Assembly: GCF_029223485.1 (NCBI RefSeq)
Contig: NZ_JARHTP010000009.1
Span: 124,001 to 188,000, forward strand
Direction: 5' to 3'
Source: Streptomyces coacervatus
Lineage (GTDB): Bacteria; Actinomycetota; Actinomycetes; Streptomycetales; Streptomycetaceae
DNA: 64,000 nucleotides
The notes beneath the pieces are model-generated. The model saw only the letters and a program-made list of their open reading frames with translations. It made no database searches and was not told the DNA's origin. Made by a program: the position numbers and the translations under genes. This document shows, piece after piece, positions 42,501 through 50,618 of the stretch; within the stretch, counting starts at the first letter, position 1; each line of letters opens with the position of its first letter.

Positions 42501-44245
42501 CGCTGCCGATGACGCCCAACGGCAAGCTGGACCGCGCCGCCCTGCCGGCACCGGCCACCGCCCGGGAGACGACCGGCCGGGCTCCGCGCACCCCCGAGGA
42601 GCAGGTACTCAGGGACCTGTTCGCCGAGGTCCTCGGGGTCTGTGCCGAGGGCATCGGCGTCGACGACGGCTTCTTCGACCTGGGCGGCGACAGCATCATC
42701 TCCATCCATCTGGTGAGCCGAGCCCTCACCGCGGGGCTGCGGCTGACCCCGCGGGACGTGTTCGAGCACAGGACGGTCGCCTGCCTCGCCGCCACGGCGG
42801 CAGCCCGGCCGGGCACCGGTCCGGTCCAGGAGCAGGACGCGCCGACCGGCATGCTGCCCCTCACCCCGGCCATGCACCGGCTGCTCGACCGCGGCGGCCC
42901 GATCGAGGCGTTCAGCCAGTCCGTCCTGCTCGTCACCCCCGCGGGCGCGGACGAGAAGCGGCTGACGGCCGCCCTGCAGGCGGTACTCGACCATCACGAC
43001 GCGCTACGGCTGCGCCTGGCGCCCGACGGACGGACGGCGGAGGTTCCGCCGCCTGGGACGATCGAAGCGGCCACGGTGCTTGAACGCATCACCGGACCGG
43101 TGGACTTCGGTGATGTGGCGAACAGATCTGCAGCACAACTCGACCCGGAAAGCGGTGAGTTGGTGCATGCAGTGTGGTGCGATACCGGCCCCCACCGCCC
43201 CGGCCGACTACTGCTGACGATCCATCACCTGGTCGTGGACGGTGTGTCCTGGCGCATCCTGTGCTCAGACCTGGCCGCGGCCTGGCGCGAGGAGGAGCTG
43301 CCCGAGCGGGGCACCTCCTACCGGCACTGGGCCCGACTGCTGGAGCGGGAGGCCCACAGCCCGGCGCGGGCCGCCGAAGTGGACGTATGGCGGGCGATGT
43401 CGGAGGCTCCGGCCCCTCTGCTGGGTGCCCGTCGGCCCGACCCGCGGCGAGACCTCGTGGGCGGGATGCGGCACCTCACCCGGCAGCTCCCGGCCGAGAC
43501 CACCACCGAGCTGCTGACCACCGTGTGCGCAGCCTTCCATGCCGGACCCGACGACGTCCTGATCGCCGCGCTGGCCGCCGCGTTCGTCCGATGGCGGCGG
43601 GCCAGGGACGGTCATCCGGGCCTGCTCCTGGACGTCGAGCGGCACGGACGGGAGGAGATCGCCGAAGGCATCGATCTGTCGCGGACGGTCGGCTGGTTCA
43701 CCAGCGTCGTACCCGCGCGCCTCGACCTTGCAGGAGTCGACCCCGCAGACCCGGCGCAGGTCCTCAAGACCGTCAAGGAACAGCTGAGATCCGTCCCGGA
43801 CCACGGCATCGGACACGGCCTGCTCCGCCACCTCGACCCGAACAACGGGCCGCTTCTCGCCGTCCTTCCGGCGCCGGAGGTCGGGTTCAACTACCTGGGG
43901 CGGACGGCCCGTTCGGGAGGCGGCGACTGGTCGCCGGCGCCGGAGGTGCTGCGCAACCTGGGTGCCGTGCACGACCCCGCCATGTCCGTGGCCCACGGCC
44001 TGGAGATCACGGCCGTGACCACCGAGGGCGGCCGGCTCGACACCACCTGGTCCTGGGCCCCCGGCATCTGGTCCGAGGACGACGTGAGCGCCCTCGCGGA
44101 CCGCTGGTTCGAGGAGCTGACCGCGCAGGCCGAGGGCGGCACCGGCGCGGCGGGCGGGCACACCCCGTCCGATCTGCCCCTGGTGTCCCTGTCCCAAGCA
44201 GAGATCGACGAACTCGAAGCCGAGTTCGGCAATGAGTGGAGGTAA
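36593..44245 (+). CDS. NRPS 1: C-A-T-C-A-T-E (modules 1 and 2)
   Basis: The protein has 2550 residues. C1 (about 5-440, HHIAVDG at 137) has no upstream carrier and may act as a starter condensation domain for N-acylation. A1 (about 460-965) reads, by my alignment to GrsA PheA, D-A-Y-W-W-G-G-A-F-K, close to a valine-type code. T1 has Ser992. C2 (about 1045-1490, HHIAGDG) follows. A2 (about 1500-2000) reads D-A-T-K-M-G-H-V-G-K, close to aspartate-type codes. T2 has Ser2034 in the LGGDS form used before epimerases. The E domain (about 2070-2530) has HHLVVDG. The product of this protein is a dipeptide with a D-configured second residue. It is coupled to the PLP gene in front and followed by NRPS2 after 6 bases. 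Confidence 0.93.
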   Translation: MTVPRPLDVSVAQRSMWFGQRLDPAGPAYNVGEYTEIHGPVDPVRFREAVEQVVAATETLRVRFAADDDSVRQLVETDPAWDLPVVDLADEPEPRSAAQAWMIADFATPFDLERSPLFRYTLLKLADDHWIWYQPYHHIAVDGYSCSLIASRVADAYTALVAGTPHTPPLSPLAPLAEADEAYRAGERHASDREFWTTALADRPEPVSLSARPPHVAGHFLRRTGHLPQNAGDLVHQAAEEAGTRWSRVLLAATAAYLHRLTGARDIVLGLAVTARESETELATPGMASNVLPLRLSVRPDTAAHDLVRQAASATRELLAHQRHRGEDLRRELDWPQGGRRFFGPVVNIMAFGPELRFAGHATTRHNLSTGPVEDLAVNVYDRADRHGFRIDLDAGPGHYRDAELTAHHRRFTRFVEHFAAAVVADAPVGRVEVTLPEERAEAQLAGPPASGAAATVPELFAARVAAAPEATAIIQGERTTTYRQLNARANRLAHRLIALGVRPEDRVAVLMGRSDSLLTALLAVLKTGGAYVGLDPRAPAARARHILAETGANVLLADTVPTESYDGTVVVSADDPTLAAEPDTDPAVPLDPVQLAYVSYTSGSTGIPKGVAVTHLDVTALAADSAFGEGGHARVLVHSPTAFDASTYEMWVPLLNGGTAVVAGPDEDVDAHVVARLTERHGLTALWLTAGLFRLAAEEDPGCFAGLRQVWTGGEAVPADAVRRVLAACPGLTVTDGYGPTETTAFATSRPCTANTLVPDPLPIGRPLDGMRTYVLDSALQPLPPGTVGELYVAGPGVARGYLGRPGATAERFVADPYGPPGARMYRTGDHARVTPDGELEFHGRADGQIKLRGFRIEPGEIETALAAHPEVTQAVAVIREVRPGDRRLVAYAVCAEGTTTASDALRDHLAACLPDFMVPSAVVVLDRLPLTPNGKLDRASLPAPPAAAAPQPHAAPRTPHEQLLCALFADVLGLPEVGPRDGFFALGGHSLLALRLLGRIRSVLGVELALRDVFQAPTPTGLARLLADAGKAVRTAPRPIPRKGLGEVPLSSAQRRLWFLHRLEGPSAAYNIPLAVRLTGARLDRDALRAALADLVARHEILRTVYPDADGLPCQRLLAPFTPDLDVVDHPTDAELSYRLGQLAGEGFRIEEEAPFRAHLLVLGPEDHVLLLVLHHIAGDGWSMDPLLLDLATACRARLEGREPGWAPLPVQYADYCVWQHEMLGDEQDRQLDHWREALAGLPDELPLPADRPRPARATHQGGDIPVRLDADLHRRLRALAAETGTTVFMVVQAGLAALLTRLGAGTDIPLGTPVAGRADEVLDDLVGCFVNTLVLRTDTSGDPGFRELLGRVRETDLAAYTHQELPFEHLVEALNPPRSLARHPLFQVMLAFRPTAGPRLGLPGLHTRTLPVETGATKIDLTFNLGEHRTADGSPDGIEGILQYSADLFDRSTAEELAARLERLLRAAVRAPDRAIGALDILADGERHRLLAEFNDTAREVPDTTFPRLFEARAAEAPDAVAVEDSRTSLTYRQLDVTADRLARALTSHGAGPGRIVAFSLPRSVDLAVAVLAVLKAGAAYLPLDPEHPAERTVHLLADADPVCLIARDRLGFEAGCPTVDPDAAPDAPDMPLPWARPADPAYLIYTSGTTGRPKGVVVEHRNLTTYVARCVEAYPSLRGTSLLHATMSFDATVTTLHGALAAGGRVHIAGFHSAGAAPVNGGYAFLKATPSHLPLLPALPHDLSPGEEFMLGGEALVGEALRAWRRDHPDVRLINHYGPTELTVGCTDHRIEPGDDLPTGPVPIGRPMWNTRAYVLDTRLNPVPVGVEGELYVAGGHVARGYWRRPGQTAERFVADPFDPTGGRMYRTGDLAVWRADGTLELRGRADGQLKIRGLRIEPGEVEGVLTSHPAVAQAAVVVREDRAGVRRLVGYVVGAAEADFPALLAHAARQLPAHMVPEALVALDALPMTPNGKLDRAALPAPATARETTGRAPRTPEEQVLRDLFAEVLGVCAEGIGVDDGFFDLGGDSIISIHLVSRALTAGLRLTPRDVFEHRTVACLAATAAARPGTGPVQEQDAPTGMLPLTPAMHRLLDRGGPIEAFSQSVLLVTPAGADEKRLTAALQAVLDHHDALRLRLAPDGRTAEVPPPGTIEAATVLERITGPVDFGDVANRSAAQLDPESGELVHAVWCDTGPHRPGRLLLTIHHLVVDGVSWRILCSDLAAAWREEELPERGTSYRHWARLLEREAHSPARAAEVDVWRAMSEAPAPLLGARRPDPRRDLVGGMRHLTRQLPAETTTELLTTVCAAFHAGPDDVLIAALAAAFVRWRRARDGHPGLLLDVERHGREEIAEGIDLSRTVGWFTSVVPARLDLAGVDPADPAQVLKTVKEQLRSVPDHGIGHGLLRHLDPNNGPLLAVLPAPEVGFNYLGRTARSGGGDWSPAPEVLRNLGAVHDPAMSVAHGLEITAVTTEGGRLDTTWSWAPGIWSEDDVSALADRWFEELTAQAEGGTGAAGGHTPSDLPLVSLSQAEIDELEAEFGNEWR

Positions 44246-44251
44246 CCCACG

Positions 44252-47200
44252 GTGACTCGGTCCGGTTCCGGAATCGCCGACATCCTGCCCCTGTCGCCGC
44301 TGCAGGAAGGCCTGCTCTTCCACGCTCTGTACGACGACGAGCAGTCCCCCGACCTCTACGCCACCCAGCAGATCCTGGAGCTCACCGGCCCGGTCGACCC
44401 CGCCGCCGTGCGCGCCGCGGGACAGGCCCTGCTCGACCGGCACCCCAACCTGCGCGCCTGCTTCCGTCGACGGGACGCCGGACGGCCGCTGCAGATCGTC
44501 CCCACCGACGTCGAACTCCCTTGGGCCGAGGCTGACTTGTCCACCCTCGGCGACGGCGAGCGCGACAAGGAGTGGGAGCGGCTGCTCGACGAGGAGCGTG
44601 CCCGACGCTTCGACCTCGCCAAGCCGCCGCTGCTGCGGTACCTGCTGGTCAGGTGGGACCAGGACCGCTACCGCCTGCTCGTCACCAACCACCACATCCT
44701 GCTGGACGGCTGGTCGAAGCAGCTGCTGCTGCGCGAGTTCGGCGCCCTGTACGCGGGCGAGCACCCGACCGCCCTGCCGTCGGCGCCCGCCTACCGCGAC
44801 TATCTCGCCTGGCTGGGACGGCAGGACCGGACCGCCGCCGAGGCCGCCTGGCGCGACGCCCTGGCGGAGAGGGGTGGACCCACCCTGCTCGCCCCCGGCC
44901 GGACCGGCGCGGGCACCGTCCTGCCCCATGAACTGGTCGTCGAGCTCCCCGAGCGGCTGACCAGTGCCGGTGAGGGCACCGTCCGGTCCCTCGGGATCAC
45001 CCTCAACTCGCTCGTGCAGGGCGCCTGGGGTGTGCTGCTGGGCCGCCTGACCGGCCGCACCGACATCGTCTTCGGCCAGACGGTGACGGTGCGTCCGCCG
45101 GAACTGCCGAACATCGCCTCCATGGTCGGCTTCTGCATCAACACCGTGCCCACCCACGTCCGTTGGGACGAGGACGGCACCGTAACCGACCTCCTCGGCA
45201 CGCTCCACGAGCGGCAGGCTGCCCTGCTGCCGCACCAGCACCTCGGACTCGCCGACATCCGGCGCGTCGCGGGCGGCAGCGGCGAACTCTTCGACACCCT
45301 GCTGGCCTTCGAGAACCACCCGGCCGCAACCGGCCCCGGAGCGTCCAGGATCACCCAGCTCACCGGCCGCGACGCCACCCACTACCCCCTCACCCTCGCC
45401 GTCCTGCCCGGCCGCCGCCTCGCCCTGCGCCTGTCCTACCGGCCCGACCTCTACGACGAGCCGGGCGCCCGACAGCTCGTGGACCGGTTCGCCGCCGTAC
45501 TGGAGGCCTTCGTGGCGAATCCGGCGCGTCGCGTGCGTGAGGTCGGGATTCTGCTGCCGGGGGAGCGGGAGCGGCTGCTGGGCGGGGCCGTCGGCACGGC
45601 CGTATCGTCTTCGGCCACCCTGCCTGAACTGTTCGCGGACCAGGCGGCCCGCACCCCCGACGCCACGGCCGTGGTGCACGAGGGCACCCGTCTCACGTAC
45701 GCCGAACTGGACGCGCGGGCCAACCGCCTGGCGCACCTGCTGGCGGCGCGCGGCGCGGGCCCGGAGCGGCTGGTGGCCCTCGCGCTGCCGCGTTCGCCGG
45801 AGCTGGTGGTGGCCGTGCTGGCGGTCCTGAAGACCGGCGCCGCGTATGTGCCGCTGGACCCTGAGTACCCGACGGACCGGCTGGCGTTCATGCTGGCCGA
45901 CGCCGATCCGGTGCTGCTGGTCACGGCGGCGGACATGGCGCCGGACCTGCCCGCGTGCGAGGTCCCCGTGGTCACGCCGGACGAGTCGCTGACATATCCC
46001 GGCACGGCACCCGAGACGCCGTTCCTGACCGGCGACCACATCGCCTACGTCATCTACACCTCGGGCTCCACGGGACGGCCGAAGGGCGTCGCGGTCCCGC
46101 ACCGGAACGTCGTGCGGCTCTTCTCGGCCACCCGGCACTGGTTCGACTTCGGCCCGGACGACGTCTGGACGCTGTTCCACTCCTACGCGTTCGACTTCTC
46201 GGTGTGGGAGCTGTGGGGCGCGCTGCTGCACGGCGGCACGCTCGTGGTCGTCCCGTACACCGTGAGCCGTGAACCGGAGGAGTTCCTGCGGCTGCTGGCG
46301 CGCGAGCGCGTCACCGTGCTGAACCAGACCCCCTCGGCCTTCGGTGAACTCCTGCGCGCGGACGCCGTCCTGCCGGACGTCGGGCGCGAACTGGCCCTGC
46401 GGTACGTGGTCTTCGGCGGTGAGGCGCTCGACTTCACGCGGGTCGCCGAGTGGTACACCCGGCACCCGCAGGACGCGCCCGTTCTGGTCAACATGTACGG
46501 CATCACCGAGACGACGGTCCATGTCACCGGCCTGCCGCTGACCGAGGCCGCGGTATGCGACCGGCCGCAGTCCAGCGGCATCGGACACGCCATCCCGGAC
46601 CTGCGCGCATACGTCCTGGACGCGGGCCTGCGGCTGGTGCCGCCGGGCGCGACCGGCGAGTTGTACGTGGCGGGAGCGGGCCTGGCGCGCGGGTATCTGG
46701 GGCGGCCGGGCCTGACGGCGGGGCGCTTCGTCGCCGACCCGTTCGCCGCCCTTCCCGGTGAACTCATGTACCGCACGGGCGACTTGGTGCGGCAGGCGGC
46801 CGACGGGGAGCTGGAGTACCTGGGCCGGGCGGACGACCAGGTCAAGGTCCGTGGCTTCCGCATCGAACTCGGCGAGGTGGAGGCCGCGCTTGCCGGCCAC
46901 CCCGACGTGGCGCAGGCGGTCGTCCTCGTACGGGACGGGCGGCTGGTCGGCTACGCCGTCGGACGAGACCTCGACGCGGACGCGCTGCGCCGTCACGCGG
47001 GGCGGACGCTGCCGGACCACATGGTCCCCTCCGCCGTGGTCGTCCTCGACCGGCTGCCTTTGACCGCCAACGGCAAGCTGGACCGCGCCGCCCTGCCGGA
47101 GCCTTCCGTGGACGGCGGGGGCCGACCCCCGCGTACCCCGCAGGAGGAGATCCTGTGCGGGCTCTTCGCCGACGTCCTCGGCCTGGATCCGCACCGGGTC

Positions 47201-50200
47201 GGCGCGGACGACGGCTTCTTCGACCTGGGCGGCGACTCCCTGCTCGCCATGCGGCTCACCGACCGCATCAGGAGCGCGCTGGGTACCGCACTGCCCGTAC
47301 GGGCAGTGTTCGAGGCGGCGACCCCAGCCGGGCTGGCCGTGCGGATCGGCGAAACCGAGGGCGGCTCCCGGCGTCCCGAACTCACGGTGCGGGAACGCGG
47401 ACACGCTCCGATCCCGCTGTCGTACGCCCAGCAGCGGCTGTGGTTCATGGGCCGCCTCGACGGCAGCAACACCTACACCGTTCCCTGCGCCCTGCGCCTC
47501 ACCGGCCCCCTCGACCGTCCGGCGCTGGAGGCGGCGCTCGCCGACCTCGCGACCCGCCACGAACCGCTACGGACCCTCCACCCCGACTTCCAGGGCACTC
47601 CGTACCAGCGGATCCTGGACCCGGCGGCGGGCCGTCCGAGCCTCACCGTCGTGCCGGTCACCGAGGCGGCACTTCCCGCGCTGCTCACCGCCGCCGCCGG
47701 GCACCGCTTCGACCTGTCCGCCGAAACGCCGCTTCGGGCCACCCTGTTCACGCTCGACGACGACACGCACGTCCTGCTGCTGCTCGCCCACCACATCGCC
47801 GTCGACGGCTGGTCCATGGCACCGCTGATGCGCGACCTGGAGACGGCGTACACGGCCCGGCTCACCGGATGTGCCCCGACGTGGCGGCCACTGCCCGTCC
47901 AGTACGCCGACTTCGCACACTGGCAGCGCGAACTGTTCGGCGCGACGGCAGGTGAAACGGGGAGTCTGCTGGAACGGCAGACAGCTTTCTGGCGCGAGGC
48001 GTTGGCGGGCGCTCCGGAAGAGCTGCCGCTGCCCGCCGACCGGCCCAGGCCCGCCGAGCCCACCGGACGCGGCGACCGAGCCGGCCTCACCGTCGACGCG
48101 GAACTGCACGCCGCACTCGCCGACCTCGCCTCGGCCTCCCGGGCCACCCTGTTCATGGTGCTCCAGGCCGGGCTCGCCGCGACGCTGACAAGGCTCGGTT
48201 CGGGCACCGACATCACCATGGGCACGCCGGTCGCCGGACGTGCCGACGGCAGGCTGGACGACCTGGTCGGCTTCTTCGTCAACAGCCTCACCCTGCGCAC
48301 CGACACCTCGGGCAACCCCACCTTCCGTGAACTCCTGGACCGCGTACGGGACTTCGACCTCGCCGCCTACGCCCACCAGGACATACCGTTCGACCTCCTC
48401 GTGGACGCCCTCAGCCCACGGCGCACCTTCGCCCGCCATCCGCTGTTCCAGGTCATGCTGGCCTTCACCGGTCACGCCGCGGACGTCGCCCTGTCCCTGC
48501 CCGGCCTGGGCGTCGTACGCGAGCCCGTCGAGACCGGCGCGGCACGCTTCGACCTCTGCCTCTACCTGAACGAGCGCCGTCACGACGACGGCACCCCGGC
48601 GGGCATCGACGGCGTCGCCGAGTACAGCACCGACCTGTTCGACCCGGCCACGGCCCAGTGGCTCACCCGGCAGCTCGTCCATTTCCTGGCCGCCGTCGCA
48701 GCCGACCCCGGCCTGCGCATGGAGGACGTGGACCTCCCGGCGGACGACGAACGCCGGCGACGCGGTCGGTGGAACGCGGCCTCCGAAGAAGCCGGCCAGG
48801 CATCGCCCGCGCTCGCACAGGAGCCCGGGCCCGCTGCCGGACAGGAACCGGCGACCCCGGCCGAGCGCATCCTCGCCGGGCTCTTCCGCGAGCTGCTCAA
48901 GCTGTCCGAAGTCCCCCTCGACCAGGATTTCTTCGCCCTCGGCGGCGACAGCATCACCTCGATCCGGCTGGTGAGCCGGGCAGCCGAGGCCGGAGTCGTG
49001 ATCAGCGCCCGGGACGTCTTCAAGCACCAGACGGTCAAGGAGCTGGCGGCGGTGGCTCGTGGGCCGGCCGGCGGTTGCGTCGACGGTGTCGGCGCGGCCG
49101 GCGTCCACGACGCCGACGGTGTGGGCCCGGTCCCGCTCACTCCCATCATGCGGTGGCTGCTCGAACGCGGCGGCCCGATCGGCCGGTTCAGCCAGTCCGT
49201 CCTGCTGACGGTCCCGGAGGGCGCCGGTCTGCCGCGGCTGACCGACGCCCTGCAGGCGGTGCTCGACCACCACGACATGCTGCGCTCCCGGCTCACCCCG
49301 AGCCTGGAACTCGACGTCAGCCCGGTCGGCCGCGTCCACGCCGCGGACCTGCTCGACCGCCGGGACGTCTCCGGCAGGTCCGGCACGGACGACCTTTACG
49401 CATGCGTGGCCGAGGAGTTCGACCGGGCTGTGGGACGGCTCGACCCGGCGGCCGGGGCGATGGTCCGGGCCGTGTGGTTCGACGCCGGAGCGGACCGGGC
49501 CGGGCGGCTGCTGCTGGTCGTCCACCATCTGGCCGTGGACGGCGTGTCCTGGCGCATCCTCGTACCCGATCTGAAAGCCGCCTGGGAGGCCGTCGCCGCA
49601 GGACGCAGTCCCCAACTGCCGCCCGTCGCAACGTCGTTCCGCCGCTGGTCCATGGCGCTGGGCCGGCAGGCGCGTACGCCGTCGCGGGTCGCCGAGGCCG
49701 AACTGTGGCGCCGTATCGCCGACGCCCCGCGCGCCCCGCTGGGCCTGCGCCCGCTCGACCCCGACCGGGACACCGCCGCCACCACACGCTCGCTGCGGCT
49801 GACCCTGCCGCCCGAGACCACGGGACCACTGCTCACCGGCGTCCCGGCCGGCTTCGCCGTCGGTGCCCAGGACGTCCTGCTCACCGGCCTGGCGCTGGCG
49901 GTCGCCGACCGGCAGGGCTCCCCGCACGTCGTGCTCGACGTCGAGGGCCACGGCCGGGAGGAGCTGGCGCCCGGGCTCGAACTGTCGGGCACCATCGGCT
50001 GGTTCACCTCGCTCTACCCGGTCCACCTGGATCTGGAAGGCGTGGACGTGCGCGACGCCCTGGCGGCTGGGCCCGCCGCCGGCCTCGCCGTCGCCCGGGT
50101 CGCCGAGCGCCTGCGTGAACTGCCCGACCAGGGCGCCGGACACGGCCTCCTGCGCCACCTCAACCCGGACACGGCAGCCGAGTTGGCCAAGGCGCCCACA

Positions 50201-50557
50201 CCGGCGATCGGCTTCAACTACCTCGGCCGGTTCAGCGCTCCCGGCACCGCTGCCGGCGAGCCGTGGGCCTTCGCCCCCGAGTCGTCCGCACTCGGCGCCG
50301 GCTGCGACCCCGGCCTCGCCGCCGCCCACGCCCTCGACATCAACGCGGTCGTCCACGACACGGCCGCCGGACCGCGGCTGGTGGCCGACTGGGCCTGGCC
50401 CGAGGGCGTGCTGACCGAGCCCGAGGTGCGGGCGCTGGCCGAGTCCTGGTTCACCGTGCTCACCGCACTCGTGTCCCGGGCCGGCAGCGGCGCCGGCATG
50501 TCGGTCGCGGGCCTGTCCCGGGACGAGCTGGACGAGCTGACCGAGGGCCTCGACTAG
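44252..50557 (+). CDS. NRPS 2: C-A-T-C-T-E, second module lacking an A domain
   Basis: The 2101-residue protein starts at GTG 44252 after GGAGGT. C3 begins ILPLSPLQEGLLFHALYDD, the D-accepting condensation type expected after an E domain, with HHILLDG. A3 (about 455-955) reads D-F-W-N-V-G-M-V-H-K, the standard threonine code. T3 has Ser996. C4 (about 1030-1500, HHIAVDG) is an L-L type. Directly after C4 an Ala/Glu/Pro-rich linker of about 50 residues leads to T4 (Ser1567, LGGDS), with no adenylation motifs in between. E (about 1610-2080, HHLAVDG) ends the protein. Residue 4 must therefore be loaded by an enzyme acting in trans and then epimerised. All visible catalytic motifs are intact. Confidence 0.93.
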   Translation: MTRSGSGIADILPLSPLQEGLLFHALYDDEQSPDLYATQQILELTGPVDPAAVRAAGQALLDRHPNLRACFRRRDAGRPLQIVPTDVELPWAEADLSTLGDGERDKEWERLLDEERARRFDLAKPPLLRYLLVRWDQDRYRLLVTNHHILLDGWSKQLLLREFGALYAGEHPTALPSAPAYRDYLAWLGRQDRTAAEAAWRDALAERGGPTLLAPGRTGAGTVLPHELVVELPERLTSAGEGTVRSLGITLNSLVQGAWGVLLGRLTGRTDIVFGQTVTVRPPELPNIASMVGFCINTVPTHVRWDEDGTVTDLLGTLHERQAALLPHQHLGLADIRRVAGGSGELFDTLLAFENHPAATGPGASRITQLTGRDATHYPLTLAVLPGRRLALRLSYRPDLYDEPGARQLVDRFAAVLEAFVANPARRVREVGILLPGERERLLGGAVGTAVSSSATLPELFADQAARTPDATAVVHEGTRLTYAELDARANRLAHLLAARGAGPERLVALALPRSPELVVAVLAVLKTGAAYVPLDPEYPTDRLAFMLADADPVLLVTAADMAPDLPACEVPVVTPDESLTYPGTAPETPFLTGDHIAYVIYTSGSTGRPKGVAVPHRNVVRLFSATRHWFDFGPDDVWTLFHSYAFDFSVWELWGALLHGGTLVVVPYTVSREPEEFLRLLARERVTVLNQTPSAFGELLRADAVLPDVGRELALRYVVFGGEALDFTRVAEWYTRHPQDAPVLVNMYGITETTVHVTGLPLTEAAVCDRPQSSGIGHAIPDLRAYVLDAGLRLVPPGATGELYVAGAGLARGYLGRPGLTAGRFVADPFAALPGELMYRTGDLVRQAADGELEYLGRADDQVKVRGFRIELGEVEAALAGHPDVAQAVVLVRDGRLVGYAVGRDLDADALRRHAGRTLPDHMVPSAVVVLDRLPLTANGKLDRAALPEPSVDGGGRPPRTPQEEILCGLFADVLGLDPHRVGADDGFFDLGGDSLLAMRLTDRIRSALGTALPVRAVFEAATPAGLAVRIGETEGGSRRPELTVRERGHAPIPLSYAQQRLWFMGRLDGSNTYTVPCALRLTGPLDRPALEAALADLATRHEPLRTLHPDFQGTPYQRILDPAAGRPSLTVVPVTEAALPALLTAAAGHRFDLSAETPLRATLFTLDDDTHVLLLLAHHIAVDGWSMAPLMRDLETAYTARLTGCAPTWRPLPVQYADFAHWQRELFGATAGETGSLLERQTAFWREALAGAPEELPLPADRPRPAEPTGRGDRAGLTVDAELHAALADLASASRATLFMVLQAGLAATLTRLGSGTDITMGTPVAGRADGRLDDLVGFFVNSLTLRTDTSGNPTFRELLDRVRDFDLAAYAHQDIPFDLLVDALSPRRTFARHPLFQVMLAFTGHAADVALSLPGLGVVREPVETGAARFDLCLYLNERRHDDGTPAGIDGVAEYSTDLFDPATAQWLTRQLVHFLAAVAADPGLRMEDVDLPADDERRRRGRWNAASEEAGQASPALAQEPGPAAGQEPATPAERILAGLFRELLKLSEVPLDQDFFALGGDSITSIRLVSRAAEAGVVISARDVFKHQTVKELAAVARGPAGGCVDGVGAAGVHDADGVGPVPLTPIMRWLLERGGPIGRFSQSVLLTVPEGAGLPRLTDALQAVLDHHDMLRSRLTPSLELDVSPVGRVHAADLLDRRDVSGRSGTDDLYACVAEEFDRAVGRLDPAAGAMVRAVWFDAGADRAGRLLLVVHHLAVDGVSWRILVPDLKAAWEAVAAGRSPQLPPVATSFRRWSMALGRQARTPSRVAEAELWRRIADAPRAPLGLRPLDPDRDTAATTRSLRLTLPPETTGPLLTGVPAGFAVGAQDVLLTGLALAVADRQGSPHVVLDVEGHGREELAPGLELSGTIGWFTSLYPVHLDLEGVDVRDALAAGPAAGLAVARVAERLRELPDQGAGHGLLRHLNPDTAAELAKAPTPAIGFNYLGRFSAPGTAAGEPWAFAPESSALGAGCDPGLAAAHALDINAVVHDTAAGPRLVADWAWPEGVLTEPEVRALAESWFTVLTALVSRAGSGAGMSVAGLSRDELDELTEGLD

Positions 50558-50618
50558 CCGGCCGTCCGAGAAGACCCAGCAGCCCCAGCAGAGCCAGAAC
50601 ACAGCGAGACGAGACGAC

